The notes under the pieces are model-generated. The model was not told the origin of the DNA, made no database searches, and saw nothing but the letters and a program-made list of their open reading frames with translations. Made by a program: the position numbers and the translations under genes. A stretch of DNA of 64,000 nucleotides from Isoperla grammatica (lineage: Eukaryota; Arthropoda; Insecta; Plecoptera; Perlodidae): positions 54,543-118,542 of the forward strand of contig CAMDTW010000354.1 of the NCBI GenBank assembly GCA_945910005.1, read 5' to 3'. Positions 52,201-61,518 of the stretch are shown here, in pieces (position 1 is the stretch's first letter; each line of letters starts with the position of its first letter).

Positions 52201-53339
52201 ACAAATCGTTGTTTTAGAGCGTTTCAGGCTCCAATAAGCACAATTTGTCCATTTCGTCACATTTCGATAACTTCTATAGAAGTTACACCCTCCGTTGAAA
52301 AATAAGAATTATAGGCTGCATTCTTCAAGAGTATAATGAAAATGCATAAATTGAGTTTTTTTGTCGTTTTTGGTTAAAATATGCATAAAATATAGAAATT
52401 GGCTGATTTTAGTCTATCTACTACAAACTTCCAGTTTTAAGAGGAATCTTGCATACGGCTGGGATTCCTAAGGGTTTCAACCAAATTGCACAAATCGTTG
52501 TTTTAGAGCGTTTCAAACTCCATTTAGCACAATTTGTCCATTTCGTCACATTTCGATAACTTCTATAGAAGTTACACCCTCCGTCGAAAAATAAGAATTA
52601 TAGGCTGCATTCTTCAAGAGTATAATGAAAATGCATAAATTGAGTTTTTTCGTCGTTTTTGGTTAAAAAATGCATCAAAAATAGACATTGGCTGATTTCA
52701 GTCTATCTACCACAAACTTCCAGTTTTAAGAGGAATCTTGCATACGGCCGGGATTCCTAAGGGTTTCAACCAAAGTTGACAAATCGTTGTTTTAGAGCGT
52801 TTCAGGCTCCAATAAGCACAATTTGTCCATTTCGTCACATTTCGATAACTTCTATAGAAGTTACACCCTCCGTCGAAAAATAAGAATTATAGGTTGCATT
52901 CTTCAAGAGTAAAATGAAAATGCATAAATTGAGTTTTTTCGTCGTTTTTGGTTAAAATATGCATAAAAAATAGAAATTGGCTGATTTCAGTCTATCTACC
53001 ACAAACTTCCAGTTTTAAGAGGAATCTTGCATACGGCCGGGATTCCTAAGGGTTTCAACCAAAGTTGACAAATCGTTGTTTAAGAGCGTTTCAGGCTCCA
53101 ATAAGCACAATTTGTCCATTTCGTCACATTTCGATAACTTCTATAGAAGTTACACCCTCCGTTGAAAAATAAGAATTATAGGCTGCATTCTTCAAGAGTA
53201 TAATGAAAATGCATTAATTGAGTTTTTTCGTCGTTTTTGGTTAAAATATGCATAAAATATAGAAATTGGCTGATTTCAGTCTATCTACCACAAACTTCCA
53301 GTTTTAAGAGGAATCTTGCATACGGCTGGGATTCCTAAG

Positions 53340-53628
53340 GGTTTCAACCAAAGTTGACAAATCGTTGTTTTAGAGCGTTTCAGGCTCCAATAAGCACAAT
53401 TTGTCCATTTTGTAACATTTCGATAACTACTTTAGAAGTTACACCAACCGTTGAAAAATAATAATGTTAGTGTGCATTCTGAAAGAGTATTATGAAAATG
53501 CATAAATTGAGTTTTTTGGTCGTTTTTGGTTAAAATATGCATAAAATATAGAAATTGGCTGATTTTAGTCTATCTACCACAAACTTCCAGTTTTAAGAGG
53601 AATCTTGCATAAGGCTGGGATTCCTAAG
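53340..53628 (-). repeat. Reference type C monomer with divergent cassette
   Basis: Positions 86-183 (53,425-53,522) are replaced by a divergent version. It reads aactactttag, caaccgttg, ataataatgttagtgtgc, attctgaaag, agtattatg, and ends in ttttttggtcg. The rest of the monomer is of ordinary A/B type. Copies with the full cassette on the right have aactac at 8180, 17683, 19415, 24876, 26031, 27763, 33223, 45042, 49669, 51114, 53425, 56027, 57473, 62386 and 63542. One at 51980 has a substitution in this motif. These copies mark the HOR phase. Confidence 0.88.
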
Positions 53629-53917
53629 GGTTTCAACCAAATTGCACAAATCGTTGTTTTAGAGCGTTTCAGGCTCCAATAAGCACAATTTGTCCATTTC
53701 GTCACATTTCGATAACTTCTATAGAAGTTACACTCTCCGTTGAAAAATAAGAATTATATTTTGCATTCTTCAAGAGTATTATGAAAATGCATAAATTGAG
53801 TTTTTTGGTCGTTTTTGGTTAAAATATGGATAAAATATAGAAATTGGCTGATTTCAGTCTATCCACCACAAACTTCGAGTTTTAAGAGGAATCTTGCATA
53901 CAGCTGGGATTCCTAAG
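53629..53917 (-). repeat. Type D monomer, copy 1
   Basis: Private features are cactctccg, tatattttgc, agtattatg with ttttttggtcg (as in C), aatatggata, tatccaccac, cttcgag, acagctggg and aagtgtttc. It directly follows a C monomer. It is therefore a mosaic of B-like sequence, C-like sequence and changes found in no other type. Confidence 0.82.
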
Positions 53918-55073
53918 TGTTTCAACCAAAGTTGACAAATCGTTGTTTGAGAGCGTTTCAGGCTCCAATAAGCACAATTTGTCCATTTCGTCACATTTCG
54001 ATTACTTCTATAGAAGTTACACCCTCCGTTGAAAAATAAGAATTATAGGCTGCATTCTTCAAGAGTATAATGAAAATGCATAAATTGAGTTTTTTCGTCG
54101 TTTTTGGTTAAAATATGCATAAAAAATAGAAATTGGCTGATTTCAGTCTATCTACCACAAACTTCCAGTTTTAAGAGGAATCTTGCATACGGCTGGGATT
54201 CCTAAGGGTTTCAACCAAATTGCACAGATCGTTGTTTTAGAGCGTTTCAGGCTCCAATAAGCACAATTTGTCCATTTTGTCACATTTCGATAACTTCTAT
54301 AGAAGTTACACCCTCCGTCGAAAAATAAGAATTATAGGTTGCATTCTTCAAGAGTATAATGAAAATGCATAAATTGAGTTTTTTCGTCGTTTTTGGTTAA
54401 AATATGCATACAAATAGAAATTGGCTGATTTCAGTCTATCTACCACAAACTTCCAGTTTTAAGAGGAATCTTGCATACGGCCGGGATTCCTAAGGGTTTC
54501 AACCAAAGTTGACATTTCGTTGTTTTAGAGCGTTTCAGGCTCCAATAAGCAAAATTTGTCCATTTCGTCACATTTCGATAACTTCTATAGAAGTTACACC
54601 CTCCGTCGAAAAATAAGAATTATAGGTTGCATTCTTCAAAGGAATAATGAAAATGCATAAATTGAGTTTTTTTCGTCGTTTTTGGTTAAAATATGCATAA
54701 AAAATAGAAATTGGCTGATTTCAGTCTATCTACCACAAAACTTCCAGTTTTAAGAGGAATCTTGCATACGGCCGGGATTCCTAAGGGTTTCAACCAAAGT
54801 TGACAAATCGTTGTTTTAGAGCGTTTCAGGCTCTAATAAGCACAATTTGTCCATTTTGTCACATTTCGATAACTTCTATAGAAGTTACACCCTCCGTTGA
54901 AAAATAAGAATTATAGGCTGCATTCTTCAAGAGTATAATGAAAATGCATAAATTGAGTTTTTTCGTCGTTTTTGGTTAAAATATGCATAAAAAATAGAAA
55001 TTAGCTGATTTCAGTCTATCTACCACAAACTTCCAGTTTTAAGAGGAATCTTGCATACGGCTGGGATTCCTAA

Positions 55074-55362
55074 GGGTTTCAACCAAAGTTGACAAATGGT
55101 TGTTTTAGAGCGTTTCAGGCTCCAAAAAGCACAATTTGTCCATTTCGTCACATTTCGATAACTACTTTAGAAGTTACACCAACCGTTGAAAAATAATAAT
55201 GTTAGTGTGCATTCTTCAAGAGTATAATGAAAATGCATAAATTGAGTTTTTTCGTCGTTTTTGGTTAAAATATGCATCAAAAATAGACATTGGCTGATTT
55301 CAGTCTATCTACCACAAACTTCCAGTTTTAAGAGGAATCTTGCATACGGCCGGGATTCCTAA
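55074..55362 (-). repeat. Chimeric C/B monomer (first of three)
   Basis: The cassette starts as C (aactactttag, caaccg, aataatgttagtgtgc) but switches to B/A sequence at attcttcaagagtataatg. The same junction occurs in the copies with aactac at 59,208 and 61,519, so it predates the local amplification. These copies mark the start of each HOR unit. Monomer ends are estimated from the 289-bp phase. Confidence 0.75.
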
Positions 55363-58300
55363 GGGTTTCAACCAAAGTTGACAAATCGTTGTTTTAGAGC
55401 GTTTCAGGCTCCAATAAGCACAATTTGTCCATTTCGTCACATTTCGATAACTTCTATAGAAGTTACACCCTCCGTCGAAAAATAAGAATTATAGGTTGCA
55501 TTCTTCAAGAGTATAATGAAAATGCATAAATTGAGTTTTTTCGTCGTTTTTGGTTAAAATATGCATAAAAAATAGAAATTGGCTGATTTCAGTCTATCTA
55601 CCACAAACTTCCAGTTTTAAGAGGAATCTTGCATACGGCCGGGATTCCTAAGGGTTTCAACCAAAGTTGACAAATCGTTGTTTAAGAGCGTTTCAGGCTC
55701 CAATAAGCACAATTTGTCCATTTCGTCACATTTCGATAACTTCTATAGAAGTTACACCCTCCGTTGAAAAATAAGAATTATAGGCTGCATTCTTCAAGAG
55801 TATAATGAAAATGCATAAATTGAGTTTTTTCGTCGTTTTTGGTTAAAATATGCATAAAATATAGAAATTGGCTGATTTCAGTCTATCTACCACAAACTTC
55901 CAGTTTTAAGAGGAATCTTGCATACGGCTGGGATTCCTAAGGGTTTCAACCAAAGTTGACAAATCGTTGTTTTAGAGCGTTTCAGGCTCCAATAAGCACA
56001 ATTTGTCCATTTTGTAACATTTCGATAACTACTTTAGAAGTTACACCAACCGTTGAAAAGTAAGAATGTTAGTGTGCATTCTGAAAGAGTATTATGAAAA
56101 TGCAAAAATTGAGTTTTTTGGTCGTTTTTGGTTAAAATATGCATAAAATATAGAAATTGGCTGATTTTAGTCTATCTACTACAAACTTCCAGTTTTAAGA
56201 GGAATCTTGCATACGGCTGGGATTCCTAAGGGTTTCAACCAAAGTTGACAAATCGTTGTTTTAGAGCGTTTCAGGCTCCAATAAGCACAATTTGTCCATT
56301 TCGTCACATTTCGATAACTTCTATAGAAGTTACACCCTCCGTTGAAAAATAAGAATTATAGGCTGCATTCTTCAAGAGTATAATGAAAATGCATAAATTG
56401 AGTTTTTTTGTCGTTTTTGGTTAAAATATGCATAAAATATAGAAATTGGCTGATTTTAGTCTATCTACTACAAACTTCCAGTTTTAAGGGGAATCTTGCA
56501 TACGGCTGGGATTCCTAAGGGTTTCAACCAAATTGCACAAATCGTTGTTTTAGAGCGTTTCAAAATCCATTTAGCACAATTTGTCCATTTCGTCACATTT
56601 CGATAACTTCTATAGAAGTTACACCCTCCGTCGAAAAATAAGAATTATAGGTTGCATTCTTCAAGAGTATAATGAAAATGCATAAATTGAGTTTTTTCGT
56701 CGTTTTTGGTTAAAATATGCATCAAAAATAGACATTGGCTGATTTCAGTCTATCTACCACAAACTTCCAGTTTTAAGAGGAATCTTGCATACGGCCGGGA
56801 TTCCTAAGGGTTTCAACCAAAGTTGACAAATCGTTGTTTTAGAGCGTTTCAGGCTCCAATAAGCACAATTTGTCCATTTCGTCACATTTCGATAACTTCT
56901 ATAGAAGTTACACCCTCCGTCGAAAAATAAGAATTATAGGTTGCATTCTTCAAGAGTAAAATGAAAATGCATAAATTGAGTTTTTTCGTCGTTTTTGGTT
57001 AAAATATGCATTAAAAAATAGAAATTGGCTGATTTCAGTCTATCTACCACAAACTTCCAGTTTTAAGAGGAATCTTGCATACGGCCGGGATTCCTAAGGG
57101 TTTCAACCAAAGTTGACAAATCGTTGTTTAAGAGCGTTTCAGGCTCCAATAAGCACAATTTGTCCATTTCGTCACATTTCGATAACTTCTATAGAAGTTA
57201 CACCCTCCGTTGAAAAATAAGAATTATAGGCTGCATTCTTCAAGAGTATAATGAAAATGCATAAATTGAGTTTTTTCGTCGTTTTTGGTTAAAATATGCA
57301 TAAAATATAGAAATTGGCTGATTTCAGTCTATCTACCACAAACTTCCAGTTTTAAGAGGAATCTTGCATACGGCTGGGATTCCTAAGGGTTTCAACCAAA
57401 GTTGACAAATCGTTGTTTTAGAGCGTTTCAGGCTCCAATAAGCACAATTTGTCCATTTTGTAACATTTCGATAACTACTTTAGAAGTTACACCAACCGTT
57501 GAAAAATAATAATGTTAGTGTGCATTCTGAAAGAGTATTATGAAAATGCATAAATTGAATTTTTTGGTCGTTTTTGGTTAAAATATGCATAAAATATAGA
57601 AATTGGCTGATTTTAGTCTATCTACCACAAACTTCCAGTTTTAAGAGGAATCTTGCATAAGGCTGGGATTCCTAAGGGTTACAACCAAATTGCACAAATC
57701 GTTGTTTTAGAGCGTTTCAGGCTCCAATAAGCACAATTTGTCCATTTTGTCACATTTCGATAACTTCTATAGAAGTTACACTCTCCGTTGAAAAATAAGA
57801 ATTATATTTTGCATTCTTCAAGAGTATTATGAAAATGCATAAATTGAGTTTTTTGGTCGTTTTTGGTTAAAATATGGATAAAATATAGAAATTGGCTGAT
57901 TTCAGTCTATCCACCACAAACTTCGAGTTTTAAGAGGAATCTTGCATACAGCTGGGATTCCTAAGTGTTTCAACCAAAGTTGACAAATCGTTGTTTGAGA
58001 GCGTTTCAGGCTCCAATAAGCACAATTTGTCCATTTCGTCACATTTCGATTACTTCTATAGAAGTTACACCCTCCGTTGAAAAATAAGAATTATAGGCTG
58101 CATTCTTCAAGAGTATAATGAAAATGCAAAAATTGAGTTTTTTCGTCGTTTTTGGTTAAAATATGCATAAAAAATAGAAATTGGCTGATTCTCAGTCTAT
58201 CTACCACAAACTTCCAGTTTTAAGAGGAATCTTGCATACGGCTGGGATTCCTAAGGGTTTCAACCAAATTGCACAGATCGTTGTTTTAGAGCGTTTCAGG

Positions 58301-59207
58301 CTCCAATAAGCACAATTTGTCCATTTTGTCACATTTCGATAACTTCTATAGAAGTTACACCCTCCGTCGAAAAATAAGAATTATAGGTTGCATTCTTCAA
58401 GAGTATAATGAAAATGCATAAATTGAGTTTTTTCGTCGTTTTTGGTTAAAATATGCATAAAAAATAGAAATTGGCTGATTTCAGTCTATCTACCACAAAC
58501 TTCCAGTTTTAAGAGGAATCTTGCATACGGCCGGGATTCCTAAGGGTTTCAACCAAAGTTGACATATCGTTGTTTTAGAGCGTTTCAGGCTCCAATAAGC
58601 AAAATTTGTCCATTTCGTCACATTTCGATAACTTCTATAGAAGTTACACCCTCCTTCGAAAAATAAGAATTATAGGTTGCATTCTTCAAAGGAATAATGA
58701 AAATGCATAAATTGAGTTTTTTCGTCGTTTTTGGTTAAAATATGCATAAAAAATAGAAATTGGCTGATTTCAGTCTATCTACCACAAACTTCCAGTTTTA
58801 AGAGGAATCTTGCATACGGCCGGGATTCCTAAGGGTTTCAACCAAAGTTGACAAATCGTTGTTTTAGAGCGTTTCAGGCTCTAATAAGCACAATTTGTCC
58901 ATTTTGTCACATTTCGATAACTTCTACAGAAGTTACACCCTCCGTTGAAAAATAAGAATTAGAGGCTGCATTCTTCAAGAGTATAATGAAAATGCATAAA
59001 TTGAGTTTTTTCGTCGTTTTTGGTTAAAATATGCATAAAAAATAGAAATTAGCTGATTTCAGTCTATCTACCACAAACTTCCAGTTTTAAGAGGAATCTT
59101 GCATACGGCTGGGATTCCTAAGGGTTTCAACCAAAGTTGACAAATGGTTGTTTTAGAGCGTTTCAGGCTCCAAAAAGCACAATTTGTCCATTTCGTCACA
59201 TTTCGAT
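55160..59207 (-). repeat. 14-monomer HOR unit, copy 2 (4,048 bp)
   Basis: It has the same 3-5-6 spacing of C-type monomers (55,160, 56,027, 57,473, 59,208). Marker pairs with copy 1 are tttcaaa 52,511/56,558, gtaaaatg 52,909/56,956, taagagcg 53,081/57,129 and cactctccg 53,731/57,779. It begins with a chimeric C/B monomer where copy 1 begins with a full C. Confidence 0.82.
57677..57965 (-). repeat. Type D monomer, copy 2
   Basis: It is the same D haplotype 4,048 bp after copy 1, which is the 14-monomer period. It differs slightly, for example gttacaacc in place of gtttcaacc near 57,680. Confidence 0.82.
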
Positions 59208-61518
59208 AACTACTTTAGAAGTTACACCAACCGTTGAAAAATAATAATGTTAGTGTGCATTCTTCAAGAGTATAATGAAAATGCATAAATTGAGTTTTTT
59301 CGTCGTTTTTGGTTAAAATATGCATAAAATATAGAAATTGGCTGATTTTAGTCCATCTACCACAAACTTCCAGTTTTAAGAGGAATCTTGCATACGGCTG
59401 GGATTCCAAAGGGTTTGAACCAAAGTTGACAAATCGTTGTTTTAGAGCGTTTCAGGCTCCAATAAGCACAATTTGTCCATTTCGTCACATTTCGATATTT
59501 TCTATAGAAGTTACACCCTCCGTTGAAAAATAAGAATTATAGGCTGCATTCTTCAAGAGTATAATGAAAATGCATAAATTGAGTTTTTTCGTCGTTTTTG
59601 ATTAAAATATGCATAAAACAAAGAAATTAGCTGATTTCAGTCTATCTACCACAAACTTCCAGTTTTAAGAGGAATCTTGCATACGGCCGGGATTCCTAAG
59701 GGTTTCAACCAAAGTTGACAAATCGTTGTTTTAGAGCGTTTCAGGCTCCATTTAGCACAAGTTGTCCATTTCGTCACATTTCGATAACTTCTATAGAAGT
59801 TACACCCTCCGTTGAAAAATAAGAATTATAGGCTGCATTCTTCAAGAGTATAATGAAAATGCATAAATTGAGTTTTTTCGTCGTTTTTGGTTAAAATATG
59901 CATAAAATATAGGAATTGGCTGATTTTAGTCTATCTACCACAAACTTCCAGTTTTAAGAGGAATCTTGCATACGGCTGGGATTCCTAAGGGTTTCAACCA
60001 AATTGCACAAATCGTTGTTTTAGAGCGTTTCAGGCTCCAATAAGCACAATTTGTCCATTTCGTCACATTTCGATAACTTCTATAGAAGTTACACTCTCCG
60101 TTGAAAAATAAGAATTATATTTTGCATTCTTCAAGAGTATTATGAAAATGCATAAATTGAGTTTTTTGGTCGTTTTTGGTTAAAATATGGATAAAATATA
60201 GAAATTGGCTGATTTCAGTCTATCCACCACAAACTTCGAGTTTTAAGAGGAATCTTGCATACAGCTGGGATTCCTAAGTGTTTCAACCAAAGTTGACAAA
60301 TCGTTGTTTGAGAGCGTGGTAGGCTCCAATAAGCACAATTTGTCCATTTCGTCACATTTCGATTACTTCTATAGAAGTTACACCCTCCGTTGAAAAATAA
60401 GAATTATAGGCTGCATTCTTCAAGAGTATAATGAAAATGCATAAATTGAGTTTTTTCGTCGTTTTTGGTTAAAATATGCATAAAAAATAGAAATTGGCTG
60501 ATTTCAGTCTATCTACCACAAACTTCCAGTTTTAAGAGGAATCTTGCATACGGCTGGGATTCCTAAGGGTTTCAACCAAATTGCACAGATCGTTGTTTTA
60601 GAGCGTTTCAGGCTCCAATAAGCACAATTTGTCCATTTTGTCACATTTCGATAACTTCTATAGAAGTTACACCCTCCGTCGAAAAATAAGAATTATAGGT
60701 TGCATTCTTCAAGAGTATAATGAAAATGCATAAATTGAGTTTTTTCGTCGTTTTTGGTTAAAATATGCATAAAAATAGAAATTGGCTGATTTCAGTCTAT
60801 CTACCACAAACTTCCAGTTTTAAGAGGAATCTTGCATACGGCCGGGATTCCTAAGGGTTTCAACCAAAGTTGACATTTCGTTGTTTTAGAGCGTTTCAGG
60901 CTCCAATAAGCAAAATTTGTCCATTTCGTCACATTTCGATAACTTCTATAGAAGTTACACCCTCCGTCGAAAAATAAGAATTATAGGTTGCATTCTTCAA
61001 AGGAATAATGAAAATGCATAAATTGAGTTTTTTCGTCGTTTTTGGTTAAAATATGCATAAAAAATAGAAATTGGCTGATTTCAGTCTATCTACCACAAAC
61101 TTCCAGTTTTAAGAGGAATCTTGCATACGGCCGGGATTCCTAAGGGTTTCAACCAAAGTTGACAAATCGTTGTTTTAGAGCGTTTCAGGCTCTAATAAGC
61201 ACAATTTGTCCATTTTGTCACATTTCGATAACTTCTATAGAAGTTACACCCTCCGTTGAAAAATAAGAATTATAGGCTGCATTCTTCAAGAGTATAATGA
61301 AAATGCATAAATTGAGTTTTTTCGTCGTTTTTGGTTAAAATATGCATAAAAAATAGAAATTAGCTGATTTCAGTCTATCTACCACAAACTTTCAGTTTTA
61401 AGAGGAATCTTGCATACGGCTGGGATTCCTAAGGGTTTCAACCAAAGTTGACAAATGGTTGTTTTAGAGCGTTTCAGGCTCCAAAAAGCACAATTTGTCC
61501 ATTTCGTCACATTTCGAT
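59208..61518 (-). repeat. Shortened 8-monomer HOR unit (2,311 bp)
   Basis: It starts and ends at chimeric C/B monomers (59,208 and 61,519). It contains C/B, B, B, D, the gattacttc monomer, A (cacagatcg), A (aaaggaataatg) and B, so six net monomers of the 14-monomer unit, including both full C copies, are missing. The D-to-end part matches copy 2 at a shift of 2,313. A local change gagagcgtggtagg (60,311-60,324) is private. Confidence 0.75.
59990..60278 (-). repeat. Type D monomer, copy 3
   Basis: It lies 2,313 bp (8 monomers) after copy 2, marking the shortened HOR unit. Here D follows a B monomer rather than C, so the usual C neighbour has been lost. Confidence 0.82.

Larger units (their letters stand above)
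51114..55159 (-). repeat. 14-monomer HOR unit, copy 1 (4,046 bp)
   Basis: C-cassette monomers fall at 51,114, 51,980, 53,425 and 55,160, that is 3, 5 and 6 monomers apart. Along the unit I read C, A, B (tttaagagcg), C, B, A-like (caaactcc), A (gtaaaatg), B (tttaagagcg), C, D, a gattacttc monomer, A (cacagatcg), A (aaaggaataatg) and B (ctctaataagc). The first part differs from copy 2, so identity is strong only from about 51.6 kb. Confidence 0.75.

Noticed and set aside
5061..59533. Open reading frames of about 60-85 codons recurring through the window, including near-identical predicted peptides in many places
   Set aside because: They are the same monomer frames read repeatedly, ending at monomer stops or small indels. 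They show no domain and no conserved start context, and they appear wherever a variant happens to remove a stop.
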